NCBI GenBank assembly: GCA_947259075.1 | Contig: CAMYKQ010000027.1 | Coordinates: 1 to 55,935 of the forward strand | Length of the DNA stretch: 55,935 bases | Direction: 5' to 3' | Origin: an uncultured Gammaproteobacteria bacterium | GTDB lineage: Bacteria > Pseudomonadota > Gammaproteobacteria > DRLM01 | In this document: positions 18,180 to 26,440 of the stretch, one piece after another | Numbering within the stretch: the stretch's first letter is position 1 | Layout of the letters: each line of letters opens with the position of its first letter | Notes under the pieces: generated by a model | The model's input: only the letters and a program-made list of their open reading frames with translations | Databases searched by the model: none | Told to the model about the DNA's origin: nothing | Made by a program: the position numbers and the translations under genes

Positions 18180-18557
18180 TTACTCAATCATTTTTTTGAG
18201 CTTTTCCTTATCGCCCGCCGAGGGCTTGTGATTCAAACTCAAGATGATGCTGGCCAGTTCACGCTCGTTTCCCGGAGCGGAGGCGTCGGCGGCGATCTGA
18301 CGTAACGGGGCTTGGTCGCTATCGGCGACTGTGTGATTAAGATTGATTAAGGCATTGGCAATCGCCTTCTCGCGTTCACTCGCTGCGCTGTCTTTAGTGA
18401 TCTGAGCGAGCTGCTGCTTTTCTGAATCACTAGGATGGTGATTTAACTTCAGTAGGATTTGTGCAATAACTTGCGTGGTTGAACCTGCCGAGGCCGTTTG
18501 ACCGCCGATCATCATGGCCAATAGCAGCGTAACGGTCAGAAACAGTTTGTTCTCCAT
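18180..18557 (-). CDS. Secreted protein of three tandem helical repeats
   Basis: The 125-residue product has a signal peptide (MENKLFLTVTLLLAMMIGGQTASAG). Three tandem units of about 33-36 residues follow, each with a core like AxxLLxLNHxPSxxDKxxLxxI: IAQILLKLNHHPSDSEKQQL, IANALINLNHTVADSDQAPL and LASIILSLNHKPSAGDKEKL. The invariant LNH and the acidic/Lys pair after it suggest two short helices joined by a conserved turn. It is monocistronic, with its own terminator and a gatgcgc/aggag-type ribosome site. The family was not recognised; periplasmic location is likely. Confidence 0.8.
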   Translation of the reverse strand: MENKLFLTVTLLLAMMIGGQTASAGSTTQVIAQILLKLNHHPSDSEKQQLAQITKDSAASEREKAIANALINLNHTVADSDQAPLRQIAADASAPGNERELASIILSLNHKPSAGDKEKLKKMIE

Positions 18558-18877
18558 AGCGCATCTCCTAAAAAGTTAAGTGGACGTGACAGACAAATTG
18601 ATAGTCCTTTTGCCGGACATTTGCAAGGCACGGGTTTTCCCTCATTAAGATCAGATAAATTCTATGGGAATTGGCCGGCAGGTCTACGATATCCCTAGCT
18701 TTGATAAGGATGTGAGCCGTACAAATCTATACAAAAAATATGGGGATTAATCGCTTGTGTTCAGCGGATGTGTTCATTATTCTGCTTCGGGCTGTACTGG
18801 GTCTCCGATACGGATCGTTATGGTGTCGGCCCGGTGCATCTGCTTATCTCAATCTAACCTGACGGAGGATGATTTGC

Positions 18878-19030
18878 ATGAGTAACAAACCTAACAAGAA
18901 AGGTGCGTGGCTGGCGATTGGATCCATGGTTGCGGGTATTGCTTGCATGCCTGTGGCGGGTTTAATCAGTACGGTTGCCGGTCTGGGGCTTGCCACGATG
19001 TCGGTGGTGCTCATTATGGCTGCGGGTTAA
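18878..19030 (+). CDS. 50-residue hydrophobic glycine-rich peptide
   Basis: ATG 18878 follows a strong ribosome site ggagg (18864-18868, 9-nt spacing), and the frame ends at TAA 19028-19030. The peptide begins MSNKPNKKGAWLAIGSMVAG, a basic head followed by a long hydrophobic stretch rich in Gly and Ala with small-xxx-small spacing, ending in MAAG. It could form one or two membrane helices. A GC-rich hairpin with a T-run lies just downstream, so it looks like an independently transcribed small gene. Alternatives are a small membrane protein, a toxin-like peptide or a bacteriocin-like peptide; no processing or immunity gene is adjacent. Confidence 0.65.
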   Translation: MSNKPNKKGAWLAIGSMVAGIACMPVAGLISTVAGLGLATMSVVLIMAAG

Positions 19031-19052
19031 TACTTGCGGCTTGATTAGAGAG

Positions 19053-19094
19053 GCGCGGCGTGCAGTCGTTATTGAGATAGCCGCCGCGCTTTTT
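19053..19094 (+). terminator. Rho-independent terminator after the 50-residue peptide gene
   Basis: gcgcggcg (19053-19060) pairs with cgccgcgc (19082-19089) across a 21-nt loop and is followed by a run of five T bases. It lies 23 bases after the stop of the small hydrophobic peptide gene and supports that gene being real. Confidence 0.7.
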
Positions 19095-19292
19095 GTTCGT
19101 CATTTCTTCGCCTCGTGGTTTTAAGCATTTATTTAAGCTTACATGTCCGCTAATCGATGTTCTTCACAGCACCCTGCGCTGATTTCTCTATTTCAACAAT
19201 AAATTTTTTGCACGTGTCATGGCGCGGGTGCACTTGATAAGCCGCTGCGCGGCGCGCACACTGATTTTTTTCGCTGATCCAGGAGTTTTGCG

Positions 19293-19961
19293 ATGATGCG
19301 AGACGCCAAATTGAAATTACCTTCCGCCGCTGAGGCGCTATCTGGCCGTGCCGCGGCCATGGGGGTGCCCGCCGCGCATTTCGTTAACGGGCATCCGCTG
19401 GCACCGCCTTTTCCCGCGGGGATGGCCTTGGCGATGTTTGGTCTGGGTTGTTTTTGGGGCGCGGAACGCCAGTTTTGGACGCAGCCAGGTGTGTACAGTA
19501 CCGCGGTGGGTTATGCGGGCGGCTTTACCCCGAATCCGACTTACCGTGAAGTGTGTTCGGGCTTGACAGGACACAATGAAGTGGTGCGCGTTGTGTATGA
19601 TCCCGCGTTGATTGACTATGAAGAATTACTGCGGATTTTTTGGGAATCCCATGACCCCACTCAAGGGATGCGTCAGGGTAACGACGTGGGTACCCAATAT
19701 CGTTCGGGTATTTACGCATGTGACGCGGTGCAACGGCGGGCGGCGGAAACTTCGCGCCGGGTTTATCAACGCGTCTTAAGTGAGGCGGGCTTGGGCGCCA
19801 TAACTACTGAAATTATAGATGTACCCATGTTTTATTATGCGGAAGAATATCACCAGCAATATTTGGCGAAGAATCCCGGCGGGTATTGCGGTTTGGGCGG
19901 CACCGGGCTTACATGTCCTCGCGGGCGAGCACTTGAAGCTGGCGCCGTGGACGATAACTGA
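19293..19961 (+). CDS. msrA: Peptide-methionine (S)-S-oxide reductase MsrA
   Basis: The 222-residue protein carries the catalytic motif [14 protein letters not shown] with Cys53, then [47 protein letters not shown] and [20 protein letters not shown]. Cys199 and Cys208 near the C-terminus are the likely resolving cysteines, so thioredoxin recycling is expected. The N-terminal extension of about 45 residues is like the longer E. coli-type MsrA. It repairs methionine-S-sulfoxide, free and in proteins, in the cytoplasm. A ribosome site aggag lies upstream of ATG 19293. No msrB is adjacent. Confidence 0.95.
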   Translation: MMRDAKLKLPSAAEALSGRAAAMGVPAAHFVNGHPLAPPFPAGMALAMFGLGCFWGAERQFWTQPGVYSTAVGYAGGFTPNPTYREVCSGLTGHNEVVRVVYDPALIDYEELLRIFWESHDPTQGMRQGNDVGTQYRSGIYACDAVQRRAAETSRRVYQRVLSEAGLGAITTEIIDVPMFYYAEEYHQQYLAKNPGGYCGLGGTGLTCPRGRALEAGAVDDN

Positions 19962-20281
19962 ACAAGGCGTGTCGCACGGGCTTTCTTGTTGACGGTATGC
20001 GCGCGGTTTGAAGCAGGGTTTTCTTGATTGCGGCCTCTTTCCGGCAGTTTTTTCTAGTGTCAATTAGCTTCCTAAATGTGCAGGGTGTTTTGCCGCGCGG
20101 CTTTTTACACGTCAAATAATGTGAGTCATATTGCATGCATCATTCAATGCCGCCGCTTGCATTAGCCGGGACAAGGTTTGGGTTGACTATTTATGACATC
20201 GCTGGCGCGAGCCGATGGAGTGTTAAGGTTTGGCAAGGAACTGATGTGGGTGATGCTCATGCGCGAAGTGATTGAGGCGAG
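19962..20281. other. Intergenic region with no recognised feature
   Basis: About 320 bases lie between msrA and the exonuclease gene. No convincing gene, hairpin terminator or repeat was seen. Short minus-strand frames here have no ribosome site and overlap msrA or the exonuclease gene. Confidence 0.5.
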
Positions 20282-20863
20282 ATGAATAGCAAGCGGCAAG
20301 AAATCTATGTGAGCGTGGACATCGAGGCCGACGGGCCGATACCCGGACCGCATTCGATGTTGAGTTTGGCCTCGGTGGCCTTGCTGTCCGACAAGACGCG
20401 GCTGTCGACGTTTTCCGCCAATCTGGAAACACTGCCCGGCGCCAGTGGCGATCCGCGCACGATGCAGTGGTGGCAGCAATTTCCCGCGGCGTGGAAGACT
20501 GGCCGTGCCGACGCGCGCCCGGCGGCGGAGGTGATGAGCGAGTATGTGGTTTGGCTGGAGAGCTTGCCGGGCACGCCGCTGTTCGTCGGCTGGCCGGCAT
20601 CTTGGGATTTCATGTGGGTGTACTGGTATCTCGTTAAATTCACCGGCCAGCGGCCATTCAGCGAATGTGCCATCGATATCCGTTCCTATGCCATGGGCAT
20701 GCGCAAGACCCCTTTTTATAAGACGGGAAAAAGCTATCTGCCCAAGCGCTGGTTCGAGGCCTTGCCCCACACCCATGTCGCCTTGGATGACGCCATCGAG
20801 CAAGGTGCGCTGTTCTGTAATATGTTGCGGGAAAATACCGCGCCGGACGACGAGCAAGAGTGA
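20282..20863 (+). CDS. DEDD-type 3'-5' exonuclease (RNase T/DnaQ fold)
   Basis: The 193-residue protein begins [20 protein letters not shown]. The DIE motif (Asp13, Glu15) is the exonuclease I site, [13 protein letters not shown] carries an Asp in motif II, and [14 protein letters not shown] carries the His and Asp of a DEDDh motif III. This is the RNase H-like exonuclease fold acting on DNA or RNA ends with two metal ions. It is shorter than DnaQ, with no polymerase-linked tail. The ATG follows gaggcgag. It appears monocistronic. The nucleic-acid substrate is unknown. Confidence 0.82.
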   Translation: MNSKRQEIYVSVDIEADGPIPGPHSMLSLASVALLSDKTRLSTFSANLETLPGASGDPRTMQWWQQFPAAWKTGRADARPAAEVMSEYVVWLESLPGTPLFVGWPASWDFMWVYWYLVKFTGQRPFSECAIDIRSYAMGMRKTPFYKTGKSYLPKRWFEALPHTHVALDDAIEQGALFCNMLRENTAPDDEQE

Positions 20864-21087
20864 CCGGGTAGGTTGTGCCGACAATTCGACCCGCCGTGCA
20901 TTCCCGGTGAATTTATCTATCCTGCGTGTTTGAATGCCTTACACCGCGCGGCGGTGGTGGACGCGCTTAGCCTGGCGGCGTAAACTTTTCTCTCATTCTT
21001 ATGTCCTACCTAGCGGTTTCCGGTTCGGCGCGGTTAACCGTGCCGCCCACAGTGTTCACTATGATTCACTATGAAAGGGGAGAGTCC

Positions 21088-21369
21088 ATGAAACGCTTGT
21101 TACAAGCTGGGTTTGTTGCTTCATTGTTGCTGGTCGCGGGCGGCGCGATGGCCTGTCAAGTGGCCGGTCACAATAAGCATGTGGGTGAGATCACCAAGGT
21201 GGACGGCGCCGCTGGCACCTTCACCATTCACGATTTGGAATCAGACGGCCCCATCACCTTCAAGGCGGACAAGGCGATGCTCAAGGATGCCTCCAAAGCC
21301 AAAGGCCAGGTGATGGTCAGCTTTGAACAGAAGGGCGATCAGTTGCAGGCGGTCGACATCCACTTCTGA
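21088..21369 (+). CDS. Small exported beta-rich protein
   Basis: The 93-residue product has a signal peptide (MKRLLQAGFVASLLLVAGGAMA) followed by CQVAGHNKHVGEITKVDGAA. The mature part looks like a small beta-barrel: GEITKVDGAAGTFTIHDLES, ITFKADKAMLKDAS, GQVMVSFEQKGDQLQAVDIHF. The pattern resembles short periplasmic OB/DUF-type metal-related proteins such as those with copper-binding CusF-like folds, but the CusF Met/His ligands are not clear. ATG 21088 follows aaagggga; an upstream in-frame start at 21001 lacks a ribosome site. The single Cys after AMA is a poor lipobox. Confidence 0.7.
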   Translation: MKRLLQAGFVASLLLVAGGAMACQVAGHNKHVGEITKVDGAAGTFTIHDLESDGPITFKADKAMLKDASKAKGQVMVSFEQKGDQLQAVDIHF

Positions 21370-21396
21370 TTATCAGGTTTTACCGCGTTTCAAGAT

Positions 21397-21426
21397 CACG
21401 CCAATCCCGTTAAGGGGATTGGCGTG
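21397..21426. terminator. Perfect 12-bp stem-loop between convergent genes
   Basis: cacgccaatccc (21397-21408) and gggattggcgtg (21415-21426) form a perfect 12-bp stem with a 6-nt loop. It lies between the convergent small exported protein and lipoprotein genes. Neither side has a strong T-run, so it may act as a weak bidirectional terminator or an mRNA 3'-end stabiliser. Confidence 0.65.
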
Positions 21427-21460
21427 ACTTCATCTAAGCCAAACGTAAACCAAACGAAGC

Positions 21461-21775
21461 TTATCTTTTTTTCTTTTTCAGGGCCGCCAATTCGGTTTTG
21501 CTGTGATTGAGTTCGGCCAAGGTTTGTTCCAAGTCGCGTGAGATGCTTTCAATCTGGGCTTGAGCCTGGGCATTGGCTTCTTGCGCGGTTTGCAGTTGGC
21601 CGCGCAATGCGGTGAGTTCCGTTTCTTTTTGGGTGACGGCTTGAGTGCTTTGCGCCAACTGTTGTTCCAACTCGGTGACCTTGACGCGCAGTTCATCGCG
21701 TTCTTTGGTGCCGCAACCCGTCATGCCCAGCACGACCAGCAGGGCGACGGCGGTCATCGCGGTAATACGATTCAT
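21461..21775 (-). CDS. Small coiled-coil lipoprotein
   Basis: The 104-residue precursor has a lipoprotein signal (MNRITAMTAVALLVVLGMTGC) with the lipid-modified Cys at residue 21. The rest is one long coiled coil (DELRVKVTELEQQLAQSTQAV through IESISRDLEQTLAELNHSK) ending in a run of Lys/Arg. It resembles Lpp- or YgdR-like small envelope lipoproteins. The basic end could contact peptidoglycan or lipid, which is inference. A ribosome site aaggaaa precedes the start on the minus strand. Confidence 0.8.
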   Translation of the reverse strand: MNRITAMTAVALLVVLGMTGCGTKERDELRVKVTELEQQLAQSTQAVTQKETELTALRGQLQTAQEANAQAQAQIESISRDLEQTLAELNHSKTELAALKKKKR

Positions 21776-21904
21776 AAAATTTCCTTTGATGCTAATGAGA
21801 GATAGAGGAATAGAGGGATAGCCGTCCCGCCCGGACCGGGCAAGACGGCGCGCGATAATATCATGGGCGGCGTGGGCTGGGGAGAGGGGTGAGGCCAGCT
21901 GGGG

Positions 21905-21910
21905 TATACT
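21905..21910 (+). promoter_or_regulatory. Possible -10 box for the M48 protease gene
   Basis: TATACT lies 45 bases before the start, downstream of a GC-rich stretch with no clear -35 match. The same ggtatact form recurs at 31543-31550 upstream of another gene. Confidence 0.35.
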
Positions 21911-21954
21911 GAGCGCCGGCTTAGATCGTGACGCAATGAATTGAGGGAGGATGC

Positions 21955-22755
21955 ATGAGAACTCGGGTTTTAATCGGACTGGCGGTGTTGAGCCTGATCT
22001 TGGCGGCCTGCGCCACCTCGCCCACGGGCCGCATGCAGTTGACCCTGATGCCTGATGGCGAGATGAATGCCATGGGTTTGCAGGCGTTCGACGAACTTAA
22101 AAGTAAAACACCGAAGGAAACCGACCCGAAGCTGATCGCTTACGTCACCTGTGTCGCCAACGCGGTGACGGCGGAGCTGGGGGATGACGGGGGTTCATGG
22201 GAAGTGGTCTTGTTCAAGGACCCGGCGGTGAACGCCTTCGCTTTGCCGGGCGGTCATATCGGGGTGTACACCGGTTTGCTGACCGCGGCCAAGAATCAAC
22301 ATCAACTAGCCGCGGTGCTGGGTCACGAAGTGGCTCATGTGCTGGCGCGCCACGGCAATGAGCGGGTCTCCACCAATATGGCGGTGCAGCAAGGGACCCA
22401 GTTGATCGGCATCTTGGCCGGCGGTCAGGATGAGGGCGCACGCACGCAGTTGATGTCGCTGCTGGGTTTGGGCGCGCAAGTAGGGGTGTTGCTGCCCTTC
22501 AGCCGGGTGCAGGAGTCCGAGGCCGACCGCATCGGTTTGGCCATGATGGCGCGGGCGGGTTTCAATCCGCAACAAAGCGTGAGCCTGTGGGAGAACATGG
22601 CGGAGATCGGCGGCCAGGGCCCGCCGCAATTTATGTCCACTCACCCCTCGCACTCGACCCGTATCGCGGATTTACGCAAAGGCATGCCCGAAGTCTTGCC
22701 TTTATACGAGACGGCGCGCGCGAGCGGTAAACAACCCCGTTGCGGTAACGGCTGA
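21955..22755 (+). CDS. M48 family zinc metallopeptidase lipoprotein (LoiP/YggG-like)
   Basis: The 266-residue protein has a lipoprotein signal (MRTRVLIGLAVLSLILAAC). The M48 domain has FALPGGHIGVYTGLL, the zinc motif HEVAH (about residues 124-128) and ESEADRIGL, whose Glu is the third zinc ligand. It also has MSTHPSHSTRIADL, the usual family end. Such proteases act in the periplasm at the outer membrane on damaged or misassembled envelope proteins. TATACT at 21905-21910 and a gggagg ribosome site lie upstream. It is about the normal family length. Confidence 0.93.
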   Translation: MRTRVLIGLAVLSLILAACATSPTGRMQLTLMPDGEMNAMGLQAFDELKSKTPKETDPKLIAYVTCVANAVTAELGDDGGSWEVVLFKDPAVNAFALPGGHIGVYTGLLTAAKNQHQLAAVLGHEVAHVLARHGNERVSTNMAVQQGTQLIGILAGGQDEGARTQLMSLLGLGAQVGVLLPFSRVQESEADRIGLAMMARAGFNPQQSVSLWENMAEIGGQGPPQFMSTHPSHSTRIADLRKGMPEVLPLYETARASGKQPRCGNG

Positions 22756-22820
22756 ATTGAGACGCGGCTATTCCGGCGCGGCGGCTTGAACCGCGTGCCG
22801 CGCCGGATCAAATCCCATTT

Positions 22821-23537
22821 CTATTTCTTTCTTAGTGCGCGAGACCGGGCAGCGGTAAGCAAACTCAACAGGCCCGCCCCCACGAGCATGAGGCTGGCCG
22901 GCTCCGCCACGGTGGCCTGTATTGCCCGGGCATCGCCAGTGACGCGGAAATTGTCGAAGGCGATGGCCTCATCGCTGGCGATGAAGTCATCGGTGCCGAT
23001 GCGAAATACCAGCTGCGACGGAGAACCCAGTAAGCTATAGCTGTAATCCACCAAGCTTTCATTGAGCGTGGCGGTGCCATTGGACAAGGCGGCGCCGCCG
23101 GTTTGCCCGGCGAAGTGATCGAGCGCGGTGAAACTGACCCCGCCGTCGAGACTGACTTCGAGGGTGATGACGTCGCCCCCTTCGAAGATGCTGCCAGCGC
23201 GCGCGGACAGGGCGATCGTTACCATGACGTTTTGATACGCGCTCACATCCACGGCGCTGAAGGTGACGCGGTGCGGCGTGGCGCTGGTAAAGCCGTTCAA
23301 ATCGCGTCCGCCGAAATAGCCGGCGCCATCGATGTTGGCGGGGGTGTAACCCAGCGTCAAACCACCTTGCGGCAGCGTAGTAAAAAAGCGGTTGTTGAAG
23401 GCGGGATTAAAACCGCCGTTTTCGACGCTGTAGGCGCCGCCGCCTTCGAAGCTTTCTTGAAAAATGAGCGCGGCGTGGGCGCCGTGGGCGGACAAGGCAA
23501 GGGTGGCGAGAACAACGAGCCGGTGGGCTGTATTCAT
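22821..23537 (-). CDS. PEP-CTERM sorted exported protein
   Basis: The 238-residue precursor has a signal peptide (MNTAHRLVVLATLALSAHGAHA). The mature beta-sandwich-like domain includes LIFQESFEGGG, VTFSAVDVSAYQNVMVTIALSARAG and AIAFDNFRVTGDA. The C-terminus AEPASLMLVGAGLLSLLTAARSRALRKK has the PEP-CTERM layout: a Pro motif, a hydrophobic helix and a basic end. Exosortase would cleave it for surface display or release. No exosortase gene is in the window. ATG 23537 was preferred over the upstream start because it begins a proper signal peptide and follows aagga. Confidence 0.82.
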   Translation of the reverse strand: MNTAHRLVVLATLALSAHGAHAALIFQESFEGGGAYSVENGGFNPAFNNRFFTTLPQGGLTLGYTPANIDGAGYFGGRDLNGFTSATPHRVTFSAVDVSAYQNVMVTIALSARAGSIFEGGDVITLEVSLDGGVSFTALDHFAGQTGGAALSNGTATLNESLVDYSYSLLGSPSQLVFRIGTDDFIASDEAIAFDNFRVTGDARAIQATVAEPASLMLVGAGLLSLLTAARSRALRKK

Positions 23538-23614
23538 GATTTCATCCTTGAAGTATGTTGGGCCAGTTACGGGGACGATTTTCAGCAGCATTTGTGCCAC
23601 TGCCGCAAAAGTTG

Positions 23615-23637
23615 AGCCTCAATACAGACTTGAGGCT
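23615..23637. repeat. 8-bp inverted repeat upstream of the PEP-CTERM gene
   Basis: agcctcaa (23615-23622) and ttgaggct (23630-23637) flank a 7-nt spacer about 80 bases upstream of the PEP-CTERM start. It has no T-run, so it may be an operator-type site rather than a terminator. Confidence 0.35.
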
Positions 23638-23768
23638 GTGAAGGTATATTGCGTTATTTTAATATGTAAGAAACTCTGACAGCTTCGAGCGTGCAATTGC
23701 TGTCAAGGCGCGGCTGGCGGCCTTGTCCGCGGCCATTTTATATGTAAGCGTTCACTCTATGGCCGGGT

Positions 23769-24074
23769 TCAATCGTAGCCGTAAAGCCAACGCGTATCGC
23801 CGTGGTGGATATTGCGCACGCTGTGCAGCGTGCCTTTGGGAATCAGGACTTCATCGCCGGGTTCGACGATGCGCTCAGTATCACCCACCCGCATTCGTAA
23901 GCGGCCTTCGATCACCGTCACCAGTTCGTTGCAGTCATGCACGAAATCCGTCCAGCTCCGCCCGGGCGGGTCCACGAACTCATCGCAAGAATAACCGCGC
24001 TGCGCCCAATCCGTGCTCACCGCGCGCGGGTCCAAGGGCGTGGAAAATTTTCCACTTACATATAGCTCAGTCAT
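23769..24074 (-). CDS. Small cupin-domain protein
   Basis: The 101-residue protein is one cupin barrel. Motif 1-like VHDCNELVTVIEGRLRMRVGD and motif 2-like VEPGDEVLIPKGTLHSVRN contain the expected Glu and His metal ligands. ATG 24074 (MTELYVSGKF) fits better than the upstream in-frame start, which adds an Arg-rich stretch. It is cytoplasmic by prediction. Small cupins of this type bind a metal and small ligands or act in sugar or sulfur compound handling; the substrate is unknown. Confidence 0.82.
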   Translation of the reverse strand: MTELYVSGKFSTPLDPRAVSTDWAQRGYSCDEFVDPPGRSWTDFVHDCNELVTVIEGRLRMRVGDTERIVEPGDEVLIPKGTLHSVRNIHHGDTRWLYGYD

Positions 24075-24268
24075 GGCGCTCGATCTCCTTCGCCTGAGGC
24101 GGGGATGCATGTCAAGTTCCCTGTTATAGCCGTATACAATTTAACCCGGCGTGCCCCATTTAAGAAAGACTTTGTATCGTTAGGATAAAAAAATAAGCAT
24201 GGCTTTCCTTCCCTCCAGGCGCGCCGGATTTGTTATTCTCCACGCTTTGTAAAAGCAGAGGGGGCGGT

Positions 24269-24748
24269 GTGGAAATCAAGGCCATCTTGTCGGGTCTACT
24301 GTCTTTAGCGCCGGGGCTGAAGGCCATCAATACCCTCATCAAGGAGTCGCGCGGGCAAAAGCGCGAGCTGCTGCGTGAGTTGCAAAACAACATCAATGCC
24401 ATTTCGGTCTTCGTCGAGGGCGGGGCCGCGCCGGAGCGTCTGACGCGGCTCATCGCCGACTTGCAGGTGGGTTGTTATGAGCAGGCAAGCAAGGCGGGTT
24501 TCGATTTTAATGCCCTGCAGAAGGATAAGCTCAAGCCGGGAACGGTGGCCGATATTCCCCAATTTAAAGCCTACGCCGGACTCAGCACCGAGCAGTTGTT
24601 CGAAAAACTCTATGCCTGGATCCATCGCCTCAAGATCGTCGCGCGCGACTACGCCGATGACCCCAAATTCAGAATGAACGTGCGCCTGTTCAATATTTGG
24701 AAATTGATGCTGGTGATGGTGAAGCATATCAATGCCCAAGCACGATAA
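24269..24748 (+). CDS. Unrecognised protein coupled to the SagB-type enzyme
   Basis: The 159-residue protein starts at GTG 24269, just after a strong purine run (agaggggg). It begins with MEIKAILSGLLSLAPGLKAI, a mildly hydrophobic helix, and is otherwise helical and charged (GQKRELLRELQNNINAISVF, LFEKLYAWIHRLKIVARDYADD). The end MNVRLFNIWKLMLVMVKHINAQAR is amphipathic. It overlaps the next gene by 17 nt, so the two are translated together. The family was not recognised. A partner or substrate-recognition role for the flavoenzyme is a guess from context. Confidence 0.65.
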   Translation: MEIKAILSGLLSLAPGLKAINTLIKESRGQKRELLRELQNNINAISVFVEGGAAPERLTRLIADLQVGCYEQASKAGFDFNALQKDKLKPGTVADIPQFKAYAGLSTEQLFEKLYAWIHRLKIVARDYADDPKFRMNVRLFNIWKLMLVMVKHINAQAR

Positions 24749-26375
24749 TAGCGCGGCGCGCGAAGCGGTGTTGCGTTATCACCGTCTCAGCAAACACGGC
24801 TTGCATGCGTATGCGCCGGGGCCGGGCCATCTCGATTGGGCGGCCCAGCCTGACCCCTTTCGCCGCTATCATGGCGCGGAGTATCTGGCCTTGCCCTTGC
24901 TCGCCGGTGCGCTGCTCACACCTTGGGCGGACTTGAAGGCCGCGGAGGCAGTGGCGTCACGGCCCGTGGACGGTAATGGCATCGCCTCGCTGCTGGAGAT
25001 GTCCTTGGGCCTGTCGGCGTGGAAAGAATATGGCGGCACGCGTTGGGCCTTGCGCTGCAATCCCTCCAGCGGCAATCTCCACCCCACCGAGGCCTATGTA
25101 ATTTGTCCGCGCATGCCGGGTCTGGCGCGCGGGGTTTATCACTACCTCAGCGCCGGGCATGCGCTGGAACGGCGGGCGTCGCCTGCCGCGGACGGCGGGT
25201 GGGATGCGTGTTTTACCGGCGGCTTGTTGATCGCCTTGAGTTCGGTGCATTGGCGCGAGGCTTGGAAATACGGCGCGCGCGCCTATCGTTATTGTCAGCA
25301 CGATGTGGGTCACGCCATCACCGCCTTGCGTTACGCGGCGGCGGCCTTGGGCTGGCACATGCATTTGCTCAATGAATGGGGCGATGCCGAGATTGCCAGC
25401 GTGTGCGGTCTCGATCGTGACGCGGATTTCCCCAGCGCCGAAGAACGCGAGCATCCCGATTGCATATTGTGGCTGGGACCGCGGGCAGCCGCACCCACGG
25501 CCGCGTCCTTGTTGAGTTTGCTCGGCGCCGCGCAGTGGCAAGGCAGAGCCAATGTCTTGAGCCAGGCGCACCGTGACTGGCCGGAGATCGATGAGGTGGC
25601 ACGTGCGGCGGCCAAGCCGCGCACTGAAATCGAAGCAGTGCCAGCATGGATGGCGGCGGCCTTGCCCGCATTGTCAGCACCCGCAAATGCAATACGCGCG
25701 GCGGAGTTGTTCCGTCAGCGCCGCAGCGCGGTGGCTTTCGATGGCAAGAGCGGCATGAGCCGCACCGCGTTTTTTGCTATGCTCGATGCCTTGCTGCCGC
25801 GCGCCGGCGTGGCGCCGTGGGACACCTTGCCTTGGCGGCCGCGGCTGCATCCCGTTTTTTTCGTGCATCGGGTCGAAGGTCTCGCGTCGGGCATTTACGC
25901 CTTGCCGCGTCACGCGGCCGCTGAAAAGGCGTTGCGCGCGGCGCTGGACGACACGTGGCACTGGTCCACTATCAGCGGCTGTCCGTCTCATCTACCTTTG
26001 CGCTTGCTGGCGGAGGCGGATGCTCGCGAGGCGGCGCGGTTGATCTCTTGCCATCAGGCAATCGCGGCGGATTCGGCCTTTGCATTGGGCATGCTCGCGG
26101 AATACCGGGACGGGCTTGCGCAAGCGCCGTGGCATTACCGTTCGCTTTTTTGGGAGGCGGGGATGCTCGGTCAGGCCTTGTATTTGGAGGCGGAGGCGGC
26201 CGGGTTGCGCGCCACCGGCATTGGCTGTTTCTTCGATGACGAGATGCACCGTCTATTAGGGCTGCGTGATGAGCAATTTCAGTCGCTCTATCACTTCACC
26301 GTGGGCGCGGCGGTGGACGACTCCCGGCTGCGAACCTTGGCGCCCTATGCCCATCTCACGCCGCGCGCCATGTGA
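24732..26375 (+). CDS. SagB/ThcOx-type nitroreductase-fold protein, two-domain
   Basis: The 547-residue protein begins MPKHDNSAAREAVLRYHRLS, then has the SagB-type core LRCNPSSGNLHPTEAYVICPRMPGLARGVYHYLS and YRYCQHDVGHAITALRYAAAALGWHMHLL. A second, weaker nitroreductase-like half begins near residue 320 (AIRAAELFRQRRSAVAFDGKSGMSRTAFFAMLDAL) and ends ATGIGCFFDDEMHRLLGLRDE. SagB enzymes use FMN and oxidise azolines in peptide natural products; stand-alone long versions of unknown role exist. No YcaO/SagD cyclodehydratase or precursor peptide gene is adjacent, so a thiazole/oxazole pathway is not supported here. Confidence 0.85.
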   Translation: MPKHDNSAAREAVLRYHRLSKHGLHAYAPGPGHLDWAAQPDPFRRYHGAEYLALPLLAGALLTPWADLKAAEAVASRPVDGNGIASLLEMSLGLSAWKEYGGTRWALRCNPSSGNLHPTEAYVICPRMPGLARGVYHYLSAGHALERRASPAADGGWDACFTGGLLIALSSVHWREAWKYGARAYRYCQHDVGHAITALRYAAAALGWHMHLLNEWGDAEIASVCGLDRDADFPSAEEREHPDCILWLGPRAAAPTAASLLSLLGAAQWQGRANVLSQAHRDWPEIDEVARAAAKPRTEIEAVPAWMAAALPALSAPANAIRAAELFRQRRSAVAFDGKSGMSRTAFFAMLDALLPRAGVAPWDTLPWRPRLHPVFFVHRVEGLASGIYALPRHAAAEKALRAALDDTWHWSTISGCPSHLPLRLLAEADAREAARLISCHQAIAADSAFALGMLAEYRDGLAQAPWHYRSLFWEAGMLGQALYLEAEAAGLRATGIGCFFDDEMHRLLGLRDEQFQSLYHFTVGAAVDDSRLRTLAPYAHLTPRAM

Positions 26376-26440
26376 GAATGATTTTGCTGTAAGGCCGGAT
26401 CCTGCGCGGCGGTATCGTTGTGAGAGAGTGGATAAATAAT

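Noticed and set aside
21061-21087. An earlier start for the small exported protein, giving a longer N-terminus
   Set aside because: The upstream start lacks a ribosome site and would place the signal peptide internally; aaagggga before ATG 21088 fits better.
24732-26375. A complete azole-peptide biosynthesis cluster around the SagB-like gene
   Set aside because: No YcaO cyclodehydratase, precursor peptide or exporter gene is adjacent; only the SagB-like enzyme and one unknown partner are present.
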